A stretch of 50,983 bases of DNA from Oscillospiraceae bacterium (GCA_015067605.1 SVME01000005.1:1-50983), one strand, 5' to 3'. Shown: positions 24,634 through 34,156, counted from the first letter of the stretch. Made by a program: numbers and translations. Notes: generated by a model not told the origin, from the letters alone.

Positions 24634-26445
24634 ATGACGAGAATGGATATCGCTACCGCCATAATCTCGCTACTGGGCGGTCTGGCCATGTTCCTCTACG
24701 GTATTGAGGCCATGGGCGACGGCCTGAAGAACAGCTCCGGCGCTGCGCTGAAGCGTGTGCTGGAAAAGGTAACTGGTAACGTGATTCTGGGCGTTTTGAC
24801 TGGTACGCTGGTCACCGCCGTCATCCAAAGCTCAACCGCAACCATCGTTCTGACTGTGGCACTGATTGGCGCTGGCGTTTTGAACCTGAAGCAGGCTGTG
24901 TCCATCGTGATGGGTGCCAACATCGGCACAACCATTACAGCCCAAATTATTCGACTCGGCTCTATCGAGGCAGGCGATAATTGGTTCTTGTGGGTCTTCG
25001 ATACCGATACGCTGGCTCCCATCGCTCTGCTGATTGGTATTATTCTACTGATGTTCGTCAAGTCCAAGAAGACCAAACCCATCGGCGACATCTGCATCGG
25101 CTTCGGTGTCCTGTTCGTGGGCCTGAACCTGATGACCGAAGGTGTTAAGCCTTTGATTGGTACGGATGCGTTTACTGCCTTCATGGGCGTGCTTGGCAAC
25201 CCTTGGCTGGGCATCCTCTTTGGTCTGGTGCTGACGGTCATCGTCCAAAGTTCCTCCGCTACGGTGGGTATGCTCCAGACGGTGGCGGCGGTACCCGGCT
25301 CTGGCGTGACCTTCGCCATGGCTTATCCCATCATTATGGGCATCAATCTTGGCACCTGCGTCACAACGGCGATGGTTTGCTCTATTGGGTCTTCTAAGGA
25401 TGCCAAGCGCACCGGTGTGGTACATATCGCTTTCAACACCATTGGTACCGTCCTGTTCATGGCGGTCATGATGATTATGCAGCGTTTCGCTGTGTTCGGT
25501 GCGGAATTCTGGAAGGCTACCGTTGATAGCGGCGGAATCGCCAATTTCCAGACTATTTTCAATCTCCTTACCGCAATTGTTCTGATTCCTTTCTCCGGCC
25601 TGCTGGTGAAGCTGTCCATGCTGATTGTCAAGGAGGACAAGCAGAAGCCCCAGCGTCACGCAGCTCTCTACGCTCTGGACGAGAAGCTGTACATTTCTCC
25701 CGCCGTAGCGGTGGCAGAGGCCACCAAGTCCGTGGCTGTGATGGGCACAGTTGCCCGTGCCAACTTCGCTCAGGGCTGCAAGATGCTTGTCAACTATGAT
25801 GAATCTAAGATTGCCGACATCGATGAGGATGAGAATGAGCTGGATCAGTTTGCTGACCGCTCCGACCGGTTCCTGATTGGTTTGAGTAAGGTCATTGAGT
25901 CCGAGGCTGACGATCGTCAGGTGGATATGCTGATGCAGACTGTGCCTAATTTCGAGCGAATCGGTGACTATGCTACCAATCTGGTGGAGCTGGGTCAGCG
26001 GCTCAATGAGGCCGGTACCTCCTTCTCCGATATCGCAAAGCAGGAGCTGAATCTGATTTGCTCCGCTGTGGACGAGATTCTGGACATTACAATTAAGGCG
26101 TTCTCCGAAGATGACAACGAGGGCGCCAAGTCCATCGAGCCTTTGGAGGAGGTCATCGATGATATGGTCATGATTCTCCGTGACCGTCACACTAAGCGAC
26201 TGAAGAACGGCACCTGCTCCGTGGATACAGGTCTGGTGTTCATGGAAGCCCTGACCTATCTGGAGCGTGCCTCCGACCAGTGCTCATCCATTGCGGTGAT
26301 GATGCTGTCCCGTGATAATGAGGCGATTTTGCAGAATCACTACGATTACTTGAGAGAAATCCACTCCGGCAATGACGCAGCCTACGCTACTGAAAAGGCC
26401 CGTCGCCGTGAGCAGTATATCAAGCCGCTGAAGCAGATTGTTTAA
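24634..26445 (+). CDS. Na/phosphate cotransporter family protein with C-terminal PhoU-like domain
   Basis: A 603-residue membrane protein of the NptA/PNaS family, which imports phosphate with sodium. The two inverted QSS-type repeats are plain: VIQSSTATIVL with GANIGTT, and VQSSSATVGML with GINLGTC. About eight membrane segments fill the first 330 residues. The last 220 residues are a helical PhoU-like region (VAVMGTVARANF, ... NFERIGDYATNL, ... YLERASDQCSSIAVM), as in many bacterial members. I choose the ATG at 24634 (MTRMDIATAI) with AGGAGAG upstream. A lipoprotein gene follows after 31 bases. Confidence 0.92.
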   Translation: MTRMDIATAIISLLGGLAMFLYGIEAMGDGLKNSSGAALKRVLEKVTGNVILGVLTGTLVTAVIQSSTATIVLTVALIGAGVLNLKQAVSIVMGANIGTTITAQIIRLGSIEAGDNWFLWVFDTDTLAPIALLIGIILLMFVKSKKTKPIGDICIGFGVLFVGLNLMTEGVKPLIGTDAFTAFMGVLGNPWLGILFGLVLTVIVQSSSATVGMLQTVAAVPGSGVTFAMAYPIIMGINLGTCVTTAMVCSIGSSKDAKRTGVVHIAFNTIGTVLFMAVMMIMQRFAVFGAEFWKATVDSGGIANFQTIFNLLTAIVLIPFSGLLVKLSMLIVKEDKQKPQRHAALYALDEKLYISPAVAVAEATKSVAVMGTVARANFAQGCKMLVNYDESKIADIDEDENELDQFADRSDRFLIGLSKVIESEADDRQVDMLMQTVPNFERIGDYATNLVELGQRLNEAGTSFSDIAKQELNLICSAVDEILDITIKAFSEDDNEGAKSIEPLEEVIDDMVMILRDRHTKRLKNGTCSVDTGLVFMEALTYLERASDQCSSIAVMMLSRDNEAILQNHYDYLREIHSGNDAAYATEKARRREQYIKPLKQIV

Positions 26446-26476
26446 GCGAGCTATATCATATTAAGGAGGAAACACG

Positions 26477-28654
26477 ATGAACAAAAGAATTCGAGCGCTG
26501 CTGCTGTGTGTTCTGATGGTGGCTTCGCTGCTAAGCATGGCTGCCTGCAGTGACGAGGAATCCAAAGCCGACCCCACTACCAAGCCCAGTGAGCAATCTA
26601 AGCCCATCACCGGTAAGCTGAATTATCAGGTTAAGCTGGTCAACGGCGTGGGTCAGCCCTATACCGAGGGTTTGATTGTGACCTTTGTGTCTGCGGACGG
26701 AAAGGAAGCACTGGCCACTGTCAATGCCGAGGGCGTTGCGACGAAGGAGCTGGATGCCGGTGAGTACTCCATTAAGGTTGCCTCCACCGATGCCGCTGCT
26801 GTACTGAGCTATGATGAAAACGCAAAGGTCACTGCTGAGGCTCCTGAACTGGAGTTGGTGCTGGCCAATGCCATGGGCGAGAGCTTTGAAACAATCAATG
26901 CCAATTCCGTGACCATGGAGGGTAATCTGTCCTACGATGCCTACTTTGTCAATGTGGGCAGCACTGCAGTGAGCGTTACCGCTGAGGATCGGAATTACTT
27001 CCTGTTCGTTCCCACTGAGGCGGGCAAGTATGAGCTGAGCGTCACTGACAATGCCGCTACCATCGGCGTTTACGGCGCAAGCACCCATTACATTATGGGT
27101 CAAAGCACCGTTGAGCCGGTGGATGGCAAAATCAGCATTAACGTTGCCGCTGACATGATTGGCTCCGGTAATACCGGTACTACTGTTTTTGTCATCGGTC
27201 TGGATGTGGCCGAGGGCACCGAGAGCTGCGTGCTGAACATTATCCGCATCGGCGAGCAGGATTGGACCGTGGATCAGGAGCCCTGGTCTATTTATGCGCC
27301 CAAGCTGGAAATCAAGGACTACGTTTTGCCTGAGGGAATTACGCTGAAGGAGTTCGATTTGACGGCCTCCACCGATGCCTGCAAGCTGGTGCTGAACGAG
27401 CAGGACAATTGTTACCACCTGAATACCGCGGATGGCCCAATGGTGTTTGTGCAGCTGGGCAAGCCCATGTACGGCATTTGCCTGATGGACATGGTGGGCG
27501 AAATCGTCTACGGCAGTGACGGCACCCTGATGCAGACCGGCAGTGCCCCCTTCCGCTACATGTATGACAACGGTCGTGAGGACTTCTTCAAGGAGGACTA
27601 CACCGATGCTATGCGGCAGTACGTTACCGCCAGAGATAAGGCCTCCGGCGTCTACCCCCTGAACAAGGATCTGTTTTACATCCTGCCCAAGGGCATTGAG
27701 CAGCTGGGCTGGTGCAGAGAGGATACTGTGAACTACCTGTTTGGCACCGAAGAGGGAATCAATAGGGAAATTGCCTGGATGTTCCTGCTGATGCATGAGG
27801 ATGCCCCTGTATCGGAGCTGCCTGAGAATCCCGACAATACGGAAGATCCCAATCAGGGTGGCACTACGGAAAATCCCAATCAGGGCGGTACAACTCAGAA
27901 TCCCAACCAGGGCGGTAATACCCAGAACCCCAACCAGGGCGGTACCACTCAGAACCCCAACCAGGGCGGCAGCACCCAGAACCCCAATCAGGGCGGCAGC
28001 ACCACTCCTAAGCCCTCGGAACCCATTGAAGATAACAAGGATACCCCCATTGAGATTGGCGGCGTTCTGGAGTTCAATGCCGAGGTCAAGGCTAATCATA
28101 TCGTATACTACAATTTGTATAAGGTGAATGATGCGAACCTGACCATTAAAAGCAGCGATGCTTACATTATTTTCGATGGCAAGACATATGAGGCTAAGAA
28201 TGGCAGCGTGACCCTCAGCAACCTGCAGTCTGATGATGTTACCTTGCCTGTTAAAATCGCAATCGGAAACAAGGGCACAAAGGATCAAACCTTCAAGGCG
28301 ACCCTGAGCTATCCCAAGGGCCATCGGGAAAACCCCTACACCTTTAACCTGGGAGCGAACAAGACGGAAACTGCGGCTGGAAATGATTTGGGCGTTTGCT
28401 ACAAGTGGACGGCTACCAAGACCGGTACGCTGACCATCACCATTGATAAGTGCAGCAGTAAGTTTGGTGCCAGTATCACCGTTACCCGAGTGGTAAATGG
28501 CATTCCTGTTCAGGAAACTATTGAGGATGGTGCCAACAGCGTGTCCATTGATGTGAAGTCCGGCGAAAAGATTGAAATCATCATCGCCGCTAAGCCCAAT
28601 TCCAAGTACCAGTACCCCAAGGCTACTATCGAAACCACTGCTACCATTGCCTGA
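26477..28654 (+). CDS. Large surface lipoprotein with NPNQGG repeats
   Basis: A 725-residue exported protein. The signal peptide ends SLLSMAAC, with the predicted lipid Cys at 24. Beta-rich regions follow (about 40-270). At about 276-440 lies a module that recurs in the next protein (YHLNTADGPMVFVQL ... YVTARDKASGVYPLNKDLFYIL). A linker of six 9-residue NPNQGGTTQ-type repeats (457-510) leads to a C-terminal beta domain (about 525-725) with two similar halves. AAGGAGGAAA lies before the ATG at 26477. The short gap suggests co-transcription with the transporter gene. No enzyme motif is visible; a binding role on the cell surface is inferred. Confidence 0.82.
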   Translation: MNKRIRALLLCVLMVASLLSMAACSDEESKADPTTKPSEQSKPITGKLNYQVKLVNGVGQPYTEGLIVTFVSADGKEALATVNAEGVATKELDAGEYSIKVASTDAAAVLSYDENAKVTAEAPELELVLANAMGESFETINANSVTMEGNLSYDAYFVNVGSTAVSVTAEDRNYFLFVPTEAGKYELSVTDNAATIGVYGASTHYIMGQSTVEPVDGKISINVAADMIGSGNTGTTVFVIGLDVAEGTESCVLNIIRIGEQDWTVDQEPWSIYAPKLEIKDYVLPEGITLKEFDLTASTDACKLVLNEQDNCYHLNTADGPMVFVQLGKPMYGICLMDMVGEIVYGSDGTLMQTGSAPFRYMYDNGREDFFKEDYTDAMRQYVTARDKASGVYPLNKDLFYILPKGIEQLGWCREDTVNYLFGTEEGINREIAWMFLLMHEDAPVSELPENPDNTEDPNQGGTTENPNQGGTTQNPNQGGNTQNPNQGGTTQNPNQGGSTQNPNQGGSTTPKPSEPIEDNKDTPIEIGGVLEFNAEVKANHIVYYNLYKVNDANLTIKSSDAYIIFDGKTYEAKNGSVTLSNLQSDDVTLPVKIAIGNKGTKDQTFKATLSYPKGHRENPYTFNLGANKTETAAGNDLGVCYKWTATKTGTLTITIDKCSSKFGASITVTRVVNGIPVQETIEDGANSVSIDVKSGEKIEIIIAAKPNSKYQYPKATIETTATIA
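27845..28006 (+). repeat. Six 27-bp tandem repeats (9-residue NPNQGGTTQ units)
   Basis: Six in-frame units of 27 bp code for D/N-P-N-Q-G-G-T/N/S-T-x. The units are close in DNA, and a step of 27 bp keeps the frame if the copy number varies. They form a flexible linker between the two halves of the lipoprotein. Confidence 0.9.
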
Positions 28655-28659
28655 TAACT

Positions 28660-28687
28660 CCCCCCTGCTCTTTGCGGAGCAGGGGGG
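28660..28687 (+). terminator. Hairpin after the lipoprotein gene
   Basis: An 11-bp perfect stem CCCCCCTGCTC / GAGCAGGGGGG (28660-28670 with 28677-28687). It lacks a T run, so termination may be inefficient or the hairpin may protect the mRNA end. Confidence 0.6.
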
Positions 28688-28731
28688 ATACAATTATCTG
28701 GTTAATTTGTGAAATATTCTTAAATTGGGGC

Positions 28732-28760
28732 TTGCGCAGATGGTTGATTCATGTTACAAT
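28732..28760 (+). promoter_or_regulatory. Promoter of the X25-module surface protein gene
   Basis: TTGCGC (28732-28737), a 17-bp spacer and an extended -10 TGTTACAAT (28752-28760). Confidence 0.7.
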
Positions 28761-28816
28761 GCATAGTGAGTTAGTGAATGTTATAGCTCGGAATATCTTT
28801 AAGGAGGAAACAATCA

Positions 28817-31765
28817 ATGAAGAAGATTATCGGCTTTGTTGTTGTGTTGGCGATGGTTCTGGCCATGCTGCCTGTTGCTGTCTTCGCGGCTGACACTTAT
28901 ATCGTCGCCGGCGTGAGCGGTCTGTGCGGCAGTGAGTGGAACGCTTCCGACGCAAACAACAAGATGACCCAGCAGGGCGATGTGTATACTATCACCTACA
29001 CTAATGTTCCTGTGGGTAACTATCAGTTCAAGGTTACCGATGGTACCTGGGACAACAGCTGGGGCGATGGCTCCCAAAATTATAGCTTTGCCAACAACGT
29101 TAAGGGTAATATTACCATTACCTTTGACCCCGCTACCAAGGCTATCACTGTTACTGGTCCTGGCGTGGGTACTGTTGTGTTTGAGGCCAGCTCCATTACG
29201 GCTGTTGGTGCCGGTGCAGGCGGATTCCTGAATAATATCAGCTGGGATCCCGCAGCGGCTTCCAACCACATGACCAATAATGATGGCGTGTGGAGTATTA
29301 CTTATCCTTCCGTGGCTGCCGGCAATTACGAGTTTAAGTTCGCCGCTAACAATAAGTGGGACGACAACTGGGGCGTCGGCGGTGCTGTCACCGTTGGCGA
29401 GTGGGCTGATATTTTGTACAATGCCAACAACTCCACCTTCACCGTGGCTGAGGATGACTCCACGGTTACTCTGAGCCTGGATTTGACCGGCTTCGACTAC
29501 GGCTCTAAGAACGGTGCCAAGGTTCTGGTGGAAGTGGTTGCCCCCGGTTCTGAAGAGGGCGGCGAGGCCCAGGAGCTGGCTTCCATCACTGGCGAGTCTG
29601 TTGGCGTGGAAGAGCCCTGGACTTATTCCTTCACCACCGAAACCACCGGTGTGCTGAATGTCAAGATTGGCGACTGCAATCCCGGCTGGCGTTATAAGAT
29701 TGTTTACCCCAACGGCGAGGAGTCCCTGTATTTCAGCGCCAGTGCTTGGAGTGTCGGTCCCGATGCCGACCATGAGCTGACTGATGTCGGCGAATACACC
29801 ATTAAGCTGTGGGCATACAGTTCCTCTGAGTATTCCGATGTGGATGGCACCGTTTCCGCTACTTTGACCTTCACTCCCGATTCTGGCGATGTGGAGATTC
29901 CTAAGGATGAGTATATCATCGCCGGTACCATTTATATGGGCGGTAACGATTGCCCCGCTGATTCCACTGCAATCAATACTCTGTACGAGTTTGAGCCCAC
30001 CGAAACCGGTGTCTATACCTTCACTGCCCCCGCCGGCGTTCTACTGGGCGACTGGAACACCTTCACCTTCCCCTTTGATAAGCTGGGCGACAGCAAGACC
30101 AATGTTGTTGAGTGGGACTGCACCGCTGTTGGCCAGAGCATTCTGATTGGTGTTACCGTGGATACCACTGTGACTGTTGAGAAGAAGGGCGAGGCTGTTA
30201 TTGAGGATCAGATTGATTACGTTCCCTATGAGAACCAGCATACCCCCGACATCTCCAACCAGCTTGTTCTGGAAGATGGTCAGGAGCTGGTAGCTGTGGA
30301 TATCACCGTTCCTCAGGCTGTTTATATGGATGATAACGGCATCTGCCATCTGGGCAGTGAGGATGGTCCCATCATTTACATGAACCTGCTCAGCGATGGC
30401 GTTGATATGGCTCTGTATTACTACGGTGGCATTCCTGCGTTGCACCTGAGAGGTCAGCTGAAGGATCAGGACGGCAATGTGATTGCCGCTTACGACTTCC
30501 TGGACAGCATGAAGGAGTATGTGGATGCTTCCGACGATGATGGTCTGTATCCTCTGACTGTTGACCTGGTTATGTTCTTGGCTGCTTACGGTGAGTCTAA
30601 CAAGTGGTTTGACCCCGCCTTCACTCCCTTTGAGGAGATTGATGAAAACACCAATCCCGACTCTGCTTATCTGGTAGCTTGCTACTACGTTGCGGAAGAG
30701 GGAGATACCCCTGTCGTTGACGATAATGAAATCCGTGTTGTGGGCAGCGCCGATTGGCTGGGCAGCTGGAATCCTGCCAACTCTGTTGGCCTGATGAACA
30801 AGGTTTCTATGGGCGTTTATCAGATTACCTTCGAGGACGTTGTTGCCGGTAATTACTTCTTCAAGTTCACCAACCATGGCACTTGGGATGAGAACTGGGG
30901 CGTTGAAGGTGCCAACGGTAGCGACATTCCTCTGGATGTTGCTGAACTGTCCAATGTGACCATCACCTTCTATATTGCGGATGGTTCCTACGAGATTGAG
31001 ATTGTCCCCGTCCCGGTGATTATGCTGGGCGACTACTATGTTGCCGGTAGCGCTGGTCTGTGCGGCAGCGAGTGGGTCCCCAATGATGAAAGCAACAGAA
31101 TGGTTGACAATGGCGATGGCAGCTATTCCATCACCTACACCGATATCGCTGCAGGTTCCTACGAGTTCAAGTTCACCAAGGGCACTTGGGATGAGAACTG
31201 GGGCGTTGGCGGTGCCAATGGTGGTAATATCCCCGTGGAGCTGACCGCTCTGTCTGATGTGACCATTACCTTCTATGAGGCAGATGGCAGCTACGATGTT
31301 ACTATCACTCCCAAGGATGATTCTATTGATCCTCCCATTGATCCTCCGGTTGATGATCCCATCTTGAGTGACTACTATGTTGCCGGTAACTCCGGTCTGT
31401 GCGGCAGCGAGTGGGATGCCGCCGATGCCAACAACAGAATGACCGACAACGGCGATGGCACTTACACCATCACCTACAACAATGTTGCTGCCGGTACCTA
31501 TGAGTTCAAGATTACCAAGGGCAACTGGGATGAGAATTGGGGCGTTGGCGGTGCCAACGGCGGCAATGTTTCCGTTACCATGGATTCTGCCGGTTCTGTG
31601 ACCATCACCTTCAATGCTGCTACCGGTGAAATCACCGTTAACAACAAGCAGGCAGCTCCCCCCATTTCCACTGGCGATGTCAGCCTCGATGGCATCTTCT
31701 TTGTCATGATTCTGGCTGCTATGGGCGTTGTAGCTACCGTTGTTTGCAAGAAGAAGTTCTTCTAA
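28817..31765 (+). CDS. Cell-surface protein with five pullulanase-X25-like modules
   Basis: A 982-residue exported protein: signal peptide (1-25, ending VFAAD), then modules of the pattern Y-x-V-A-G-x-x-G-L-C-G-S-E-W ... M-x-x-x-G-D-G-x-Y-x-I-T-Y ... Y-E-F-K ... W-D-E-N-W-G, as in the X25 domains of pullulanases and starch-binding surface proteins. Two modules lie in the N-terminal 215 residues and three at about 636-955. Between them are a beta domain and a module shared with the preceding lipoprotein (about 490-620). The C-terminus has STGD, a hydrophobic span and CKKKFF, an anchor-like tail without a classical LPxTG. No catalytic domain is seen, so it is probably a glycan-binding protein (inference). 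AAGGAGGAAA lies before the ATG at 28817. Confidence 0.85.
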   Translation: MKKIIGFVVVLAMVLAMLPVAVFAADTYIVAGVSGLCGSEWNASDANNKMTQQGDVYTITYTNVPVGNYQFKVTDGTWDNSWGDGSQNYSFANNVKGNITITFDPATKAITVTGPGVGTVVFEASSITAVGAGAGGFLNNISWDPAAASNHMTNNDGVWSITYPSVAAGNYEFKFAANNKWDDNWGVGGAVTVGEWADILYNANNSTFTVAEDDSTVTLSLDLTGFDYGSKNGAKVLVEVVAPGSEEGGEAQELASITGESVGVEEPWTYSFTTETTGVLNVKIGDCNPGWRYKIVYPNGEESLYFSASAWSVGPDADHELTDVGEYTIKLWAYSSSEYSDVDGTVSATLTFTPDSGDVEIPKDEYIIAGTIYMGGNDCPADSTAINTLYEFEPTETGVYTFTAPAGVLLGDWNTFTFPFDKLGDSKTNVVEWDCTAVGQSILIGVTVDTTVTVEKKGEAVIEDQIDYVPYENQHTPDISNQLVLEDGQELVAVDITVPQAVYMDDNGICHLGSEDGPIIYMNLLSDGVDMALYYYGGIPALHLRGQLKDQDGNVIAAYDFLDSMKEYVDASDDDGLYPLTVDLVMFLAAYGESNKWFDPAFTPFEEIDENTNPDSAYLVACYYVAEEGDTPVVDDNEIRVVGSADWLGSWNPANSVGLMNKVSMGVYQITFEDVVAGNYFFKFTNHGTWDENWGVEGANGSDIPLDVAELSNVTITFYIADGSYEIEIVPVPVIMLGDYYVAGSAGLCGSEWVPNDESNRMVDNGDGSYSITYTDIAAGSYEFKFTKGTWDENWGVGGANGGNIPVELTALSDVTITFYEADGSYDVTITPKDDSIDPPIDPPVDDPILSDYYVAGNSGLCGSEWDAADANNRMTDNGDGTYTITYNNVAAGTYEFKITKGNWDENWGVGGANGGNVSVTMDSAGSVTITFNAATGEITVNNKQAAPPISTGDVSLDGIFFVMILAAMGVVATVVCKKKFF

Positions 31766-31781
31766 TCAAACCTAATATTGA

Positions 31782-31811
31782 ACCGGAGTGGGCTTGCCCA
31801 CTCCGGTTTTC
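31782..31811 (+). terminator. Terminator of the X25 surface protein gene
   Basis: A 12-bp perfect stem ACCGGAGTGGGC / GCCCACTCCGGT (31782-31793 with 31796-31807) followed by TTTT. Confidence 0.9.
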
Positions 31812-31821
31812 TATACGAAGA

Positions 31822-31850
31822 ATTCCTCCGTGCATGATGCACGGAGGAAT
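31822..31850 (-). terminator. Terminator of glnN
   Basis: A 14-bp perfect dyad around 31836 (ATTCCTCCGTGCAT with its complement at 31837-31850). It is followed on the minus strand by TCTTCG, and the T tract is short. Confidence 0.65.
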
Positions 31851-31855
31851 CGCTA

Positions 31856-33940
31856 TCAATAAAACAGTAAATCCGAATAGGTGGGGAAAGGCCAATAGGT
31901 TTTGTCAGTAATCAGCTCCATCGCATCGGCTTCCGCCCGGACGGCATCCATGGCGGGGACGATTTCCTCGCTGAAATACTGTGCGGCTTCGATGCTGGTT
32001 GCCGGAACGGCACGGAGCTTGCTTTGCAGTGTTTCGATGCAGTCATACAAGGCGTCGATTCCGGTGCTGAGCTTTTCCAGCAATGCGGATTCAGCGCGGC
32101 AGGCGCAGCCCACTGCTTTTTTGCCGGTCACTCGATTTGCCAAATCTGCGCAATAGCTACTGACGGCGGGGAGAATCTGACGCAGAGCGATATCCGCAGT
32201 GGTTTTGGCTTCAATGTTGATGGTTTTGCGGTAGGTTTCCAGATGGATTTCGTTTCTGGCTCGGAACTCCGGCTCGGTGAAAATGCCGTGCTTGGTAACC
32301 AGTGCGACATTTTTCTCGGAGGCGTACCGGGGCATGGCTTCGGTGGTGCTGCGCAGCTCGCTGAGTCCACGGCGAGCTGCCTCCTGCCGCCAGGCCTCTG
32401 AGTAGCCGTTTCCGTTGAAAAGGATCCGTTGGTGGGCAGTGAAGGTATCACAAACTAGTGTTTGTAGCGTTGCATCGAAATCCTCGGCATTTTCCAAAAT
32501 GGTGGCGAAGCCATTCAGCTCTTCGGCCATGATAGTGTTCAAGGCAATGTTGGGGTCGGCAATAGACTGGGAAGAGCCCAGCATACGGAATTCAAACTTA
32601 TTACCCGTGAAGGCCAGCGGGCTGGTTCGGTTCCGGTCGGTGGTATCCTTGGGGATGGGGGGCATCACGTCCACGCCAATACGCATGACGCTCTTTTCGG
32701 GTGCGGTATAGTTACTGCCGTTGATGATGGATTCCACTACGGCGTGCAGCTCATCGCCCAGATAGATGGACAAAATTACGGGAGGGGCCTCGTTTGCACC
32801 TAGGCGGCGGTCGTTGCCCGCATAGGCCACGGAGCAACGGAGCAGATCCTGATATTCATCAACACCCTTGACAAAGGCGGCCAGAAACACAAGGAACTGC
32901 GCGTTCTGGCGGGGGGTTTTACCAGGGCTGAACAGATTCTTGCCGGTATCGGTGGCCAGCGACCAGTTGTTATGCTTGCCGGAGCCGCTGACGCAGGAGA
33001 AGGGCTTTTCATGAAGCAGGCACACCAGATTGTGCTTGGCGGCGCACTTCTTCATGATTTCCATGATGAGCTGATTGGAATCACAGGCGTTGCTTGCGCT
33101 GGAGAAAATGGGCGCCAGCTCGTGCTGACAGGGAGCTACTTCATTATGCTTGGTTTTCGACAGCACGCCCAATCGCCACAGCTGCTCGTCCAGATCCTTC
33201 ATGAAGGTGGACACACGAGTGCGGATGGTACCAAAGTAATGGGTTTCCAGCTCTTCGCCCTTGGGGGCCGGGGCACCGAACAGAGTCCGACCAGTGAGCC
33301 GGAGATCCTCTCGTTGGGCGTACAAATCCTTAGGTAGCAGGAAGTATTCCTGCTCGGCACCGACGGAGGCGGTGACTCGCTTTGTTTCGGTGTCGCCAAA
33401 AAGCCGTAGGATTCGGATGGCTTCCCGGGACACCTCGTCCATAGAGCGCAGCAGGGGAGTTTTTTCGTCCAGTGCTTCGCCGGTGTAGGAGAAGAAGCAG
33501 GTGGGGATGTACAGGCTGTTATCCTTCACAAAAGCAAAGGCGGTAGGATCCCATGCAGTGTAACCTCTGGCTTCAAAGGTGGCCCGCAGACCGCCGGAGG
33601 GGAAGGAGCTTGCGTCGGACTCGCCCCGCACCAGCTCCTTGCCGGAGAATTCCATGATGACCCGTCCATCGCCCCGAGGGGAGATGAAGGAGTCGTGCTT
33701 CTCGGCGGTGATGCCGGTCATGGGCTGGAACCAGTGGGTATAATGGGTCGCACCCTTTTCGGTTGCCCATAGCTTCATCGCTTCGGCAATTTCGTTAGCA
33801 ACGTTCAGGGGCAGGGAGGAGCCGGTACGGATGCATTGCTTCCAGGCCTCATAGATATCTGGGGACAAGCGCTGCTTCATTGCGGCTTCGTTAAAAACGT
33901 CAGTTCCGAAAATTTCCGGTACATTCAAGGTGGGATTCAT
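31856..33940 (-). CDS. glnN: Glutamine synthetase type III
   Basis: GSIII makes glutamine from glutamate, ammonia and ATP, the main ammonia-assimilation step. At 694 residues it has the length of the large GSIII family, not of GlnA (about 450). Visible: ATHYTHWFQPMTG, KHDSFI, EFSGKELVRGESDASSFP, the metal/ATP site VGAEQEYFL, the NEVAPCQHELAPIF segment, and SGSGKHNNWSLATD. AAGGAAGGGG precedes the ATG at 33940. It stands alone, divergent from the aminotransferase gene, with overlapping regulatory space between. Confidence 0.96.
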   Translation of the reverse strand: MNPTLNVPEIFGTDVFNEAAMKQRLSPDIYEAWKQCIRTGSSLPLNVANEIAEAMKLWATEKGATHYTHWFQPMTGITAEKHDSFISPRGDGRVIMEFSGKELVRGESDASSFPSGGLRATFEARGYTAWDPTAFAFVKDNSLYIPTCFFSYTGEALDEKTPLLRSMDEVSREAIRILRLFGDTETKRVTASVGAEQEYFLLPKDLYAQREDLRLTGRTLFGAPAPKGEELETHYFGTIRTRVSTFMKDLDEQLWRLGVLSKTKHNEVAPCQHELAPIFSSASNACDSNQLIMEIMKKCAAKHNLVCLLHEKPFSCVSGSGKHNNWSLATDTGKNLFSPGKTPRQNAQFLVFLAAFVKGVDEYQDLLRCSVAYAGNDRRLGANEAPPVILSIYLGDELHAVVESIINGSNYTAPEKSVMRIGVDVMPPIPKDTTDRNRTSPLAFTGNKFEFRMLGSSQSIADPNIALNTIMAEELNGFATILENAEDFDATLQTLVCDTFTAHQRILFNGNGYSEAWRQEAARRGLSELRSTTEAMPRYASEKNVALVTKHGIFTEPEFRARNEIHLETYRKTINIEAKTTADIALRQILPAVSSYCADLANRVTGKKAVGCACRAESALLEKLSTGIDALYDCIETLQSKLRAVPATSIEAAQYFSEEIVPAMDAVRAEADAMELITDKTYWPFPTYSDLLFY

Positions 33941-33972
33941 AGGCCCCTTCCTTTCAATCGATATACACTAAA

Positions 33973-34001
33973 ATTCTATGCTAGGTATGCGGAAAATGCA
34001 A
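33973..34001 (-). promoter_or_regulatory. Promoter of glnN
   Basis: On the minus strand TTGCAT (34001-33996), a 17-bp spacer and TAGAAT (33978-33973). Confidence 0.75.
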
Positions 34002-34104
34002 GTGTGAAAATGGATAAAAATAGCTCTGTAAGAAGTGGAATTTTGGGCAATGATACAAATATACAGAAATACAAAAAATGAAATGAATTTTTGCGACAAT
34101 GGAC

Positions 34105-34133
34105 TTGCATTTTTGGGCTGTTTTGCATATAAT
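34105..34133 (+). promoter_or_regulatory. Promoter of the aminotransferase gene
   Basis: TTGCAT (34105-34110), a 17-bp spacer and TATAAT (34128-34133). The predicted transcript start near 34140 leaves a leader of under 20 bases. Confidence 0.85.
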
Positions 34134-34156
34134 AAGCCCATGATGAATGGGAAAGG

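Noticed and set aside
26531-28693. A 720-codon frame antisense to the NPNQGG lipoprotein gene
   Set aside because: The translation is low-complexity (Gly/Leu/Ile repeats) and mirrors the sense repeats. No start signals are visible.
31650-31765. LPxTG sortase signal at the end of the X25 surface protein
   Set aside because: Only STGD followed by a hydrophobic span and basic residues is present. The Leu-Pro of the motif is missing, so I describe it as an anchor-like tail only.
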